A stretch of 64,000 bases of DNA from Parabacteroides sp. PM6-13 (GCF_029892605.1 NZ_JARXWF010000009.1:62001-126000), one strand, 5' to 3'. Shown: positions 56,007 to 63,736, counted from the first letter of the stretch. The notes: generated from the sequence alone by a model not told the origin. Program-made: numbers and translations.

Positions 56007-57635
56007 TTATATCTCATAGGATTTCACTTCTTTTATTCCCGCTCCGAGTACAGAAGGGGACAAATCAGTATTTTCACTGTTTTGTTCTCTTTTTTTATTC
56101 TCAAAATCATCTGTAAACAAGCGGTTTAGCGCAAATATTTTATTAGTCTCTATGGGTTCAATATGCTTCATTTCCTTATTATGAGTGAAACCTTTGGGGA
56201 ATATAACATTTTGTAGCTTTTGTTTGTCTGAAAGATTTAGCATTTCCCACATTTTCAAAGGATTACATATTACATCTATACCGTATTCCAGAAAATCATT
56301 GAGGTTCAATATAGAATTGTTTGTATTTGCTAAATCGATGTCAATTTGGCTGATTTTTTGTTCAGTCTCTTCTATTTGCCGCCATAAGATGTCTTTCTTT
56401 TTAGGATGACCTTCTATTGCCCAGTCTTCTTCCATCTTTCTCATTTGTCTTTTTAACAAGTTGGCTCTTTCTTTTAGCTTCTGAGTATCATGCTTTCTGT
56501 CTTCGGTCAAGGTATTAAATGTTTTGGTTAATTGAGATTTAAGGACGTCTTTATCAATATCAGTAGTAGTCAAGTTGGATAAGTACCGGCAAAATGATTC
56601 GTGCACATGAACGACACGGTTGTTATACTTGCATCCTTTTCGGGAGCAGACATAATAGTATATCTCTTTATTGTATTTTTTTTTCATTTTAGTTGACATA
56701 GAAGCCGAGATGTTATTACCACAGCAAGGACACTTTAATGAGCCTAAAAGTGGCGCCCATTCTTTTTGCTTTCTCTGCTCATACCCTCCAGTATACTTAG
56801 TATTTAAGACCTCATTAGCCATCAAAAACACTTCTTCACTGACAATAGGAGGGTGATTACCTTGCACAATCCGACCTTGCAAGAAATTATGAGCCATAAG
56901 CCCACAGTAAAAGGGGTTTTTAAGCATTTCTGATAATTTTTGCTTATTTATTTTGAAACCTTGTTTTTCCAGCCTTAGCCGTATCTCTTCATTCGACAAT
57001 TTTTCATACGCTTTCCAATGGAATGCCCTTCTTATATAAGCTCCCTCTTGATTGATAGTAATTATCTGCTTTTTAAAAGTGGTTTTCTGCTCATAACCCC
57101 TAGGGGCTTTCCCAATCCAACGTCCTTCCATTAGCCTCCTAAGCCCATGGTCTTTTGTGAGTTGACTTTTTTCATCCGTTTCCTGTTTTGCACAGGCCAA
57201 CTCCATTCGCTGGTTAAACCTTCCTGATGCCGTTTTGGGGTTGTAGTTGCTCATTGCGGATAATACTGCTATACCCATAGCCTCCAACTCTTCAATGATT
57301 GTTGTGCTGCCACTTCTACTAAACCTGTTAGTTCTATAAACAATAACATATCTGATATTGAGCCTTTTATTCCTTCTTATGAAGGACAGCATCTTTGTAA
57401 ACTCTTTTCTTTCTTTATCAGATTTAGCACTTTCAAATACTCCTCCAAAATGTTTTACAATATTAAGACCGTATCTTTCAGCGTATCTATTGCAGGCTTC
57501 AACCTGCAATTCAAGGCTTTGATTATCTTCTTGTTTTTTTGTCGAAACCCTGTTGTATAGCACAGCATTCCCTGGGGTAATAAGCTGTGAATCATTTTTA
57601 TCCCCTTTTGCAAACTTTTGAAAATATTTATTCAT
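56007..57635 (-). CDS. Large serine integrase of element C, chimeric C-terminus
   Basis: 542 residues. Resolvase domain with catalytic Ser in LYNRVSTKKQ, then a recombinase domain (GLRRLMEGRWIGKAPRGYE...), zinc ribbon (CPCCGN...CSRKGC) and a coiled coil near 390-435, the standard layout. The reading frame crosses the left junction GTAC at 56048-56051, so the last 13 residues (LGAGIKEVKSYEI) are encoded by the B attachment core and flank. In a circle joined at GTAC the frame would instead continue 33 residues beyond that codon into the right-end sequence. Confidence 0.88.
   Translation of the reverse strand: MNKYFQKFAKGDKNDSQLITPGNAVLYNRVSTKKQEDNQSLELQVEACNRYAERYGLNIVKHFGGVFESAKSDKERKEFTKMLSFIRRNKRLNIRYVIVYRTNRFSRSGSTTIIEELEAMGIAVLSAMSNYNPKTASGRFNQRMELACAKQETDEKSQLTKDHGLRRLMEGRWIGKAPRGYEQKTTFKKQIITINQEGAYIRRAFHWKAYEKLSNEEIRLRLEKQGFKINKQKLSEMLKNPFYCGLMAHNFLQGRIVQGNHPPIVSEEVFLMANEVLNTKYTGGYEQRKQKEWAPLLGSLKCPCCGNNISASMSTKMKKKYNKEIYYYVCSRKGCKYNNRVVHVHESFCRYLSNLTTTDIDKDVLKSQLTKTFNTLTEDRKHDTQKLKERANLLKRQMRKMEEDWAIEGHPKKKDILWRQIEETEQKISQIDIDLANTNNSILNLNDFLEYGIDVICNPLKMWEMLNLSDKQKLQNVIFPKGFTHNKEMKHIEPIETNKIFALNRLFTDDFENKKREQNSENTDLSPSVLGAGIKEVKSYEI
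56037..56051 (+). repeat. Right attachment core of B and left end of C
   Basis: TCCCGCTCCGAGTAC, identical to the tRNA-Leu 3' end at 40270-40284. Sequence on its right is not the tRNA-Leu downstream region but element C, so C starts here. Confidence 0.7.
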
Positions 57636-57786
57636 TTATGTTTGAATTTAAATAATTATTATATGCGTTATATGCTAATGCTGACAATAATGATAAATCA
57701 GCGATAAAACTCTGGCTTTCAGTCTCGTTAGATATGATTTCTTTGTTTTCATCATAAATTAAATTTTCCTCATCTTCTAATGTCAT
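57628..57786 (-). CDS. 52-residue acidic protein coupled to the serine integrase
   Basis: ATG 57786 to TAA 57628, overlapping the integrase ATG by 8 bases. It starts MTLEDEENLIYDENKEIISN and ends with a helical AYNNYLNSNINE. A promoter lies directly upstream (57822-57853). Position suggests a partner such as a directionality factor, but no homology is recognised. Confidence 0.5.
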   Translation of the reverse strand: MTLEDEENLIYDENKEIISNETESQSFIADLSLLSALAYNAYNNYLNSNINE

Positions 57787-57821
57787 TCATAATTGTAATT
57801 ACTGTGGTGCAAGCACCTTAT

Positions 57822-57853
57822 CAAAGATATAGCCCTTATCGACGGCTTGACAA
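57822..57853 (-). promoter_or_regulatory. Promoter of the serine integrase operon
   Basis: On the minus strand TTG (57851-57853) and TATCTTTG (57822-57829) are about 21 bases apart. A palindrome GTTGTAAATATACAAC lies just upstream (about 57880-57895) and resembles the ACAAC/GTTGT motifs at 58666-58696, a possible shared operator. Confidence 0.55.
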
Positions 57854-57928
57854 TCGATTGTGTTTAACCCGATTGTTGTAAATATACAACCTGATGACAC
57901 TGAATCAAAATGAAAAATCAATTATTTT

Positions 57929-58555
57929 TCAATAAAGCTCAATTTTTTTTAATTTTCTCAGTGTATTTGGTGATGTTCCTGTTATTTTATGAATATTTCT
58001 ATATGAAATATTCTTTTTTAACAATCTTATTTCTTCTTTATATTGCTCTTTCATTATATCATCTGATTTTCGATAGCCAGCTTTCCTACCGACGCTTCCC
58101 CCGTTTTTTAGGTGGTTCTCGTATCCACTCTGCATTCTCTGTCGGATAGTAGTTCTTTCCATCCTGCCGACCTCCAGTAGGATGGTAATGAGAAACTGTG
58201 CCATAGGATTGATATTCCCTTTGCTATCTAATGTTTCTATGTTGTAGTTTTTTACGTATAGACATATCTGTTCATTATTCAACAGTTCAATCACTTTCAA
58301 TGCCTCCAAGGTATCACGCCCCAAGCGACTGATTTCTAGAACCAAGACTTTATCCACATGATTTTTCTTGACAAACTGAACCATGTCTGTTATTTCAGGT
58401 CGCTCTTCGTTCTTCTTTGCCCCACTTACTTTATTTGCAAAGACCTTGAGTACCGTTATATTTCTTTCTGCTGCAAAATCTGACAATTCTGCTACCTGTC
58501 TGTCGTAGTCCTGACTTAATGTACTTACACGTGCTAATATTACTGCTGTTTCCAT
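57929..58555 (-). CDS. Small serine recombinase (resolvase/invertase)
   Basis: 208 residues. Catalytic Ser in ILARVSTLSQDYDRQ, conserved VLEISRLGRDTLEAL, the long E helix MERTTIRQRMQSGYE, and a C-terminal helix-turn-helix (SYRNIHKITGTSPNTLRKLKK). Size fits Hin/resolvase-type enzymes. Inverted repeats lie right after its start (see 58573-59225). Confidence 0.9.
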   Translation of the reverse strand: METAVILARVSTLSQDYDRQVAELSDFAAERNITVLKVFANKVSGAKKNEERPEITDMVQFVKKNHVDKVLVLEISRLGRDTLEALKVIELLNNEQICLYVKNYNIETLDSKGNINPMAQFLITILLEVGRMERTTIRQRMQSGYENHLKNGGSVGRKAGYRKSDDIMKEQYKEEIRLLKKNISYRNIHKITGTSPNTLRKLKKIELY

Positions 58556-58572
58556 CTTTTTGAATGATTTGA

Positions 58573-58644
58573 AAGCGGAGGAGTAGCCCTGTGCTACAGT
58601 GGGATTTTACCAGATTCCGAGGAGACAGGACTTCCTCCCCCGCT
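58573..58644. repeat. Imperfect hairpin H1 of element C
   Basis: AGCGGAGGAG and CTTCCTCCCCCGCT pair imperfectly, with CCTGT/ACAGG inside. The loop side carries TGCTACAGTGGGATTTTACC followed by AGATTCCGAGG, a motif repeated inverted at 59113-59146 and direct at 59195-59223. Confidence 0.6.
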
Positions 58645-58665
58645 AAGTAACTGCAAGCAAAAATA

Positions 58666-58690
58666 GTTGATATAACGGATATAACAACTA
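58666..58690. promoter_or_regulatory. Palindromic operator candidate
   Basis: AGTTGATATAACGGATATAA plus CAACT is an imperfect 25-base palindrome (AGTTG.TATA...TATA.CAACT), followed by another ACAAC/GTTGT-like half site and AGTTGATATATCC at 58720. It lies ahead of the gene at 58774. Confidence 0.5.
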
Positions 58691-58773
58691 TATGTTGTGT
58701 TAATTTTTTGGAAAATTAGTTGATATATCCGACATATTCTCTTTCTTTTTTATCTTTGAGTAAAAATAGGAAC

Positions 58774-59025
58774 ATGAAATCACCGGAACAAAAAAAAGCA
58801 ATCACGATATATCATCTTCACTTTTTTGCAACAAAAGAAGATTACTATTTTGGCAGCATATCAGCAATATATGAATGTTTCGATAAAACCCTGATAGGAA
58901 TAGCAGCCAGCAGTCTTTACAACCTAAACTTGGATGAGGCAACAAATCCTGTTTACGAAAACACGAAATGCCGAATAAAGAAGTCCCATTTACATACAAA
59001 AGCGAAAAAAAATGGCAAAATGTAA
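58774..59025 (+). CDS. Small protein of element C, unknown
   Basis: 83 residues from ATG 58774 (MKSPEQKKAITIYHLHFFA); a start at 58720 would overlap the operator region. TATCTTTG at about 58749-58756 is a possible -7 box. Basic C-terminus. No family recognised. Confidence 0.55.
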   Translation: MKSPEQKKAITIYHLHFFATKEDYYFGSISAIYECFDKTLIGIAASSLYNLNLDEATNPVYENTKCRIKKSHLHTKAKKNGKM

Positions 59026-59112
59026 AAAAATGATTATGTTTGCATTGAAATACAGTAAAGAGTTATCGTATTTCGTTTTATTAGAACATTAGGAGCGTTA
59101 ATATTATCCCAA

Positions 59113-59225
59113 CCTCGGAATCTGGTAAATTCAAAATGTAGCTGGGTGATAGACAAGCGTTCCACGTCATAATTGGCGTAGGGCTGTGTCTATTTGCTAC
59201 ATGGGCTTACCAGAGCCTCGAGGTG
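59113..59225. repeat. Long structured hairpin H2 of element C
   Basis: Nested complementary pairs run inward: CCTCG/CGAGG, CTGGTAA/TTACCAG, ATGTAGC/GCTACAT, ATAGACA/TGTCTAT, leaving a loop of about 40 bases. No gene overlaps it. A second hairpin, AGTTCTCAC/TGTGAGAGAACT, follows at about 59237-59279. Stacked hairpins in an intergenic region next to a Rep-type gene recall single-strand origins or packaging signals. Confidence 0.65.
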
Positions 59226-59303
59226 AATAAGATTACAGTTCTCACGCTTCTTTTCTTATGGTAGTTTGTGAGAGAACTGACAAACAATTAATACATATTT
59301 GTC

Positions 59304-59721
59304 ATGAATAAGCTAAATGTGATTACATTTTTTGTGTCAATTTGCGTAATCTACCAAATCTACACTGTTTTTTTTCAAAGTAAATGAAAAACCATCGACG
59401 GAAGTATATGATGGTGCACAGTATGAACAATCAACAAAAAGAGCTAAAGTAAGTAATTATTTAAAGGTTGAGGAGGAGTATTATGGCCCTCATGGTGTCT
59501 CAAAAAAAGCAAAAGTAAAAAACATCTCAAATAAAACTATAAATATAGACTTTCAAGTGAAAGTTCGTCTGAAAAATGGTACATCTACAACAACATCCTG
59601 TTATTTGCAGAATATGGAACCAGGCGAAATACAGGAAATCATTGTATACGTAGGTAATGCCGCTGATAAGTACAGTGTTGAATCATGGTCTTTTATCGAT
59701 AATTCTTTTAGGTTATTGTGA
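59304..59721 (+). pseudogene. Membrane-anchored small protein split at a T8 tract
   Basis: ATG 59304 starts MNKLNVITFFVSICVIYQIY, a signal or anchor helix, and stops after 26 codons just past eight T at 59368-59375. With seven T the frame continues about 115 codons (NEKPSTEVYDG...SWSFIDNSFRLL) to TGA 59719-59721. The second part is beta rich, resembling small extracytoplasmic domains with KAKVKNISNKTINIDFQVKV. Phase variation, decay or sequencing error are all possible. Confidence 0.55.
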
Positions 59722-59731
59722 TACAAAATAA

Positions 59732-59780
59732 AGGTGTGTCAGATAGTCTTTTTCAGATTATTTTGACACACTTTTTTTTT
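59732..59780. terminator. Bidirectional terminator in element C
   Basis: GTGTGTCA...TTGACACAC with a long loop, followed by TTTTTTTTT on the plus strand and A-rich on the other. It lies between the split gene and the convergent Rep gene. Confidence 0.8.
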
Positions 59781-59797
59781 GATACATTTATTTTTAT

Positions 59798-60754
59798 TTA
59801 AACGGCTGATTTTTCAGCTTTTACCCTTTGAGGAACTTGTTTCGCAGGGGTGGTTGTTATATCCCCTAACAGAATGTCAGCCCAATCGATTTTCCGGTTT
59901 CCATCCTTGAAATATATAATACCGTGTAAGTGGTAGCTAAATATTTTCCACAGGAGCTCCTCATTGAAAATAAGTGAATAATAATGGAAATGCTCATCCT
60001 TTACATGGCTTTTCAGATAGTCCTTCACCTCATCGTTGTTGAGGTGAACCTCAACCCGATAAAGCGAAGTTGGGTTATCATAACAATCTAATATGTAGCT
60101 TTTCTTTGAGCTGTTGAGGATTTCTGCCCGTTTGTCGTATGCGACTATGGTAGTACCTCTGCTTTTATCTCTTATCGCTTTCCGTTGCTTAATCATAGTT
60201 GTCAGGTATTTATCCCTGTCCATGTCGCCACTTGTTTGGAACGTAATCTCAGGACGGTCTACTGACCTATCACGTACAACACATCCGTTCAGGATAGTTG
60301 TTATATTTTTATTCCGAATCAGCCTCTTCAGTCTGCGAGCAACATTTACAGAAACATCTGCGCAAATGTCTAAACAGGTGATGTTGTGCACTTCAAGCCC
60401 TAAGCAACAGGTTATAAAATCCAGATAATGGATTTCGTCGTTGTACAGAACCCGATTGGAAACATTTATCCATGCCTTAACACATCCATTTGTGTGTATA
60501 TTGTTGGCTTCTGCATCTTTGTTAATGCCAAGCCTCAACTCACCAAAAAGAAGGTTTTCGCCGAACTCATTGTAGCGTACTTGGTAGACATAGTCAAAAT
60601 GTTTCCCTGCAATCCGAAGGAGATAGAAGGTCTCAAACTCATCGTACGTTTCTCCTACCTCGACTTGTTTCAAAGCCTCAATATGAAAAGGTTCTACCAC
60701 TTCGTAGCATAGACGTAGTGCATCAATGTGTAATCCGTATATTTTGCTCATCAC
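59798..60754 (-). CDS. Rep_trans-like replication initiator
   Basis: 318 residues. Three motifs fit the Rep_trans / RstA type: ITCLDICADVSVN, TTIVAYDKRAEIL and LYRVEVHLNNDEVKDYL (D-x-x-x-D, YDK.xE, R-x-E). These proteins nick DNA through a Tyr and start rolling-circle replication in small plasmids and filamentous phages. Its start overlaps the upstream small gene by 32 bases. Family call is from motif pattern, not from a search. Confidence 0.65.
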   Translation of the reverse strand: MMSKIYGLHIDALRLCYEVVEPFHIEALKQVEVGETYDEFETFYLLRIAGKHFDYVYQVRYNEFGENLLFGELRLGINKDAEANNIHTNGCVKAWINVSNRVLYNDEIHYLDFITCCLGLEVHNITCLDICADVSVNVARRLKRLIRNKNITTILNGCVVRDRSVDRPEITFQTSGDMDRDKYLTTMIKQRKAIRDKSRGTTIVAYDKRAEILNSSKKSYILDCYDNPTSLYRVEVHLNNDEVKDYLKSHVKDEHFHYYSLIFNEELLWKIFSYHLHGIIYFKDGNRKIDWADILLGDITTTPAKQVPQRVKAEKSAV

Positions 60755-60938
60755 TGTTTTCCGTATTATCTGTGTTATTATTCGTTGGCTTATTGGGTAT
60801 TGTTGCCCAATAATCCTTCAGACCCTTTGAAATTGCCTGGGCGTGTGTGAAAGATTTCCCTTTCCCCTTCAGAGACTGGCTTATCTTCTTCTTGGTTGTA
60901 TCGTCTAACTGACGATATGTGCGTTTGTTATTATCCAT
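60723..60938 (-). CDS. Small basic protein coupled to Rep
   Basis: 71 residues. RQLDDTTKKKISQSLKGKGKSFTHAQAISKGLKDYW is a basic helical pair resembling NUMOD3-like DNA-binding segments; the tail is Asn/Thr rich. It overlaps the Rep start by 32 bases, so the two are translated together. Possibly an accessory DNA-binding factor. Confidence 0.6.
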   Translation of the reverse strand: MDNNKRTYRQLDDTTKKKISQSLKGKGKSFTHAQAISKGLKDYWATIPNKPTNNNTDNTENSDEQNIRITH

Positions 60939-61295
60939 CGCTTTATATGTTTCTATATATAAATAGTAGGTTAGATAGAAAAGTAAAGACTAATAGGCGA
61001 CTTTTTTGATATTTTTTTTTGCAAAAAGAATTTATACACCTAACCGCTTGGGGTCAAAATGCCCCCTATAGGTAGGCCTTAATGGAAAGGTGGGTTCTTT
61101 TGCTAATGGTTGATATACAGTTGTTTATGCTGCTGTTTTGTGCTTATTTTTATATTATGGAAAAATCCCCTAACCCAGGGTGTGGATTGGGCTTTTAATT
61201 AGTATCTAAAATAGATATGATAGAAGGGGTGGACTCAACAAAATGGAGGAGGGAAAGCAGGTCTTCCCAAAGGTTCAATAATTCAACCCTCTCGT
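60939..61295. other. Right-end intergenic region of element C
   Basis: 357 bases, AT rich, with small hairpins (GGGGTCAAAATGCCCC at about 61050-61065). It may hold the double-strand origin or the Rep promoter. Read on the minus strand from the right GTAC it is open for 34 codons, which matters for the integrase tail in the circular form. Confidence 0.4.
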
Positions 61296-61350
61296 GTACC
61301 ATATTTTAACGTCAGTAGCTTATTATCAAGCTGTTGGCGTTTTTCTTTTG
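61296..61350 (+). repeat. Displaced tRNA-Leu 3' end and terminator; right end of C
   Basis: 55 bases matching 40281-40335 with one change. The GTAC at 61296-61299 is the shared junction of element C; from CATATTTT onward the sequence is the tRNA-Leu downstream region with its hairpin terminator. Confidence 0.85.
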
Positions 61351-61415
61351 GCTATTTTCCCGTGATAATGATTTGATGGTGCTTTTGATGATAGGAAGAG
61401 GCTATGCTGTCCACT

Positions 61416-61580
61416 TCATTTGTAATACTGTTGATAGAATTCTTTGAACGGCTCAACGGAATCAAATAAAGAGTTGTTGCATTTCGCATACCTGTTGAAA
61501 AGCATTGCCTTTAATGAAATAGGGATGCCGTCGTGTTGCTCAAATTCTCCCAGGCCGACACTGATATATTCATCGGTCAT
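61416..61580 (-). CDS. Possible 54-residue protein beyond the elements
   Basis: ATG 61580 to TGA 61416 encodes MTDEYISVGLGEFEQHDGIP and a helical C-terminus ending QQYYK. Codon use looks natural and the start faces the AbiE promoter region. No family recognised; may be the remnant of a longer gene. Confidence 0.45.
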   Translation of the reverse strand: MTDEYISVGLGEFEQHDGIPISLKAMLFNRYAKCNNSLFDSVEPFKEFYQQYYK

Positions 61581-61645
61581 TAAATGAAAAATGTGAATCT
61601 CCTAATATTTTTTTTGTTTTGTGCGTGATAATGTACATTTGTGTA

Positions 61646-61653
61646 TACCTTTG
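61646..61653 (+). promoter_or_regulatory. -7 box of the AbiE operon
   Basis: TACCTTTG matches TAnnTTTG; TTTG at 61618-61621 is 24 bases upstream, longer than ideal. ATG of the antitoxin gene is 28 bases downstream. Confidence 0.5.
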
Positions 61654-61681
61654 TGTGAAAAATAAAATAGAATAAGAGGGT

Positions 61682-62449
61682 ATGAACAAATATATCGAAG
61701 AATTTCATAAGCTTAAAATCTTCCATAAAAAAGATATTGTTTCCTTGACTGACAACGAAAATGCAGCAAAAGGACTCTTGCGAAGGTATAAACAGCAAGG
61801 ATTAATATCACAAGTAAGGCGAGACCTTTACGTTGCAACGGATTTGGCTACAAAAACCAGTTCCGCTTCAAAGTACGAAATAGCCAGTCAAATAAATACT
61901 TCTTCTTATCTATCCTATCATGCTGCATTGGAATATCATGGCCTGGCTCATCAGGTATTTTATGAAATGCAGGTTTCATCCAAAGAGAGGTTCAACAACT
62001 TTGAGTACGATGGGATTAGTTATATTTATTCGGAATCGAAATTAGATGCTGGAGTTATTACTCCTCCTGCTGATACACTAATCAGAGTAACCGATTTGGA
62101 ACGTACTGTTTTAGACTGTATTAATCAAATAGACCGAAGTGGCGGACTGGAAGAAATGATAGCATGTTTTGCCCTTATCACTTATATTAATGAGAATAAA
62201 CTACAAGACTATTTGAAGCAATTCAATAAACAGGTTCTTTATCAAAAGACAGGATTTGTTCTTGGCTACTTTCAAAGGGAAATGAAGTTAAGTGATGCTT
62301 TCTTTGATTTTTGTAAATCCAAGATTGGGAAAAGTATCCGCTATCTGACAGATCAACAAGAATCCAATGTGTATTTTAGTGAATGGAAGCTTTACGCTCC
62401 TAAAAATATTCTTTCATTTTTAGAACAAGGAGGAAGCATCAATGTATAA
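61682..62449 (+). CDS. AbiEi-like antitoxin
   Basis: 255 residues. An N-terminal winged helix (KKDIVSLTDNENAAKGLLRRYKQQGLISQVRRDLYVA) precedes the AbiEi domain (SYLSYHAALEYHGLAHQ...RVTDLERTVLDCI). AbiEi neutralises the AbiEii toxin and represses the operon. Its last codons overlap the toxin start by 8 bases. Confidence 0.85.
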   Translation: MNKYIEEFHKLKIFHKKDIVSLTDNENAAKGLLRRYKQQGLISQVRRDLYVATDLATKTSSASKYEIASQINTSSYLSYHAALEYHGLAHQVFYEMQVSSKERFNNFEYDGISYIYSESKLDAGVITPPADTLIRVTDLERTVLDCINQIDRSGGLEEMIACFALITYINENKLQDYLKQFNKQVLYQKTGFVLGYFQREMKLSDAFFDFCKSKIGKSIRYLTDQQESNVYFSEWKLYAPKNILSFLEQGGSINV

Positions 62450-63395
62450 TTATAATAAAACTGATTTGGAGAGAATAGCTTCCGGTACGGCTTTTATCCG
62501 GGATAATCTGGAAAAAGTGTTCCGTCTTTGTGATATCTTGAAACACTTAAATGAAAACCCGTTATTTGCCGAGCATTTGGCATTAAAAGGAGGAACCGCA
62601 ATTAACCTGACAGTTTTTAATCTTCCGCGTTTATCGGTTGATATCGACTTGGACTTTACCAAAGAGTGTTCACGAGAGGAAATGATGACAATCCGGGAAA
62701 ATATCAATCAGGATTTTCTGAACTATATGTTTACGCAAGGATATGCCTTAAGTCCTAATATGAAAAGTCCGCATTCTCTTGACTCATGGGTGTTCTATTT
62801 CCAGAACGCAGGAGGGAATAAAGATAACCTGAAAGTCGAAATAAACTACTCTTTGCGAAATCATATCTTGCCAATAGTAGAAAAGAAAGTGAATATAGAC
62901 TTTCTACAATTTGACTCTGAAGTAAAAACACTTTCGACCCTTGAACTATTTGGGAGTAAAATTAAAGCTCTTATTGAACGGAAAGCTCCCCGGGATTTGT
63001 ATGATATTCACAACATGTTGAGGTATAATATCATCCATCCTGATGAGCTGGATATACTCCGCAAAATTGTATTATTTTATCTTGCTGTAGGAGGAAGTGA
63101 TAAACCTTCAAGCGGTTATAGTTTTGAGAGTATTGATAACCTGAAATTTGCACAAATCAGAAGCTCTTTACTTCCCGTCCTCAAGAAAAGCGAACGATTT
63201 GACTTTGAATCAGCAAAAGTAGAAGTGAAAGTCTTTCTTATGAAACTGATGGTATTTACTGAAGAAGAAAAGTCGTTTATTGAAGACTTCAACAAGAATG
63301 TCTATCGACCGGAGTTACTGTTTGAAGATGCAGAAATTGTAGAGCGAATCAAAGATCATCCAATGGCTATTTGGAAGATGAGGAATAACAAATAG
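62442..63395 (+). CDS. AbiEii-like nucleotidyltransferase toxin
   Basis: 317 residues of the nucleotidyltransferase AbiEii/AbiGii family. FAEHLALKGGTAINL and LSVDIDLDFT carry the GG...and D-x-D catalytic set; RKAPRDLYDIHNML is the third conserved motif. These toxins transfer nucleotides and confer phage resistance or plasmid stability. AT-rich composition suggests transfer. Confidence 0.88.
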   Translation: MYNYNKTDLERIASGTAFIRDNLEKVFRLCDILKHLNENPLFAEHLALKGGTAINLTVFNLPRLSVDIDLDFTKECSREEMMTIRENINQDFLNYMFTQGYALSPNMKSPHSLDSWVFYFQNAGGNKDNLKVEINYSLRNHILPIVEKKVNIDFLQFDSEVKTLSTLELFGSKIKALIERKAPRDLYDIHNMLRYNIIHPDELDILRKIVLFYLAVGGSDKPSSGYSFESIDNLKFAQIRSSLLPVLKKSERFDFESAKVEVKVFLMKLMVFTEEEKSFIEDFNKNVYRPELLFEDAEIVERIKDHPMAIWKMRNNK

Positions 63396-63458
63396 AAGGA
63401 TTTATATGTCTGAATTATGGGTTCCCCATGATGGGCTATCCCTAATTGTATAGAAACC

Positions 63459-63496
63459 AAAAAAGTCTGTTAATCTTTCGACTAACAGACTTTTTT
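63459..63496. terminator. Bidirectional terminator of AbiE and tRNA-Val
   Basis: AAAAAAGTCTGTTA and TAACAGACTTTTTT form a perfect stem with A and T runs on either side, between the convergent AbiE operon and the tRNA-Val genes. Confidence 0.88.
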
Positions 63497-63497
63497 G

Positions 63498-63572
63498 TGG
63501 GCGTTGACGGATTCGAACCGCCGACCCTCTGCTTGTAAGGCAGATGCTCTGAACCAGCTGAGCTAAACGCCC
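63498..63572 (-). tRNA. tRNA-Val(TAC), second copy
   Basis: On the minus strand acceptor GGGCGTT/AACGCCC, anticodon loop TTACAAG in stem CTGCC/CAGAG-like pairing, T arm with TTCGAAT. Anticodon TAC. Identical to the copy at 63612. Confidence 0.93.
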
Positions 63573-63611
63573 GAATGTGTGTAATGATGAATTTGAATGG
63601 ATTCCGTTGGG

Positions 63612-63686
63612 TGGGCGTTGACGGATTCGAACCGCCGACCCTCTGCTTGTAAGGCAGATGCTCTGAACCAGCTGAGCTAAACGCCC
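63612..63686 (-). tRNA. tRNA-Val(TAC), first copy
   Basis: Same sequence as the copy at 63498, 39 bases away; the two share a promoter. Confidence 0.93.
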
Positions 63687-63736
63687 GGAATTTTGAATTC
63701 ATCAAAATGAATAATTGCCTTTCGCTTAAGACGGTG

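Noticed and set aside
63480-63690. Direct repeat of about 75 bases
   Set aside because: Not a CRISPR or att repeat; these are two identical tRNA-Val genes.
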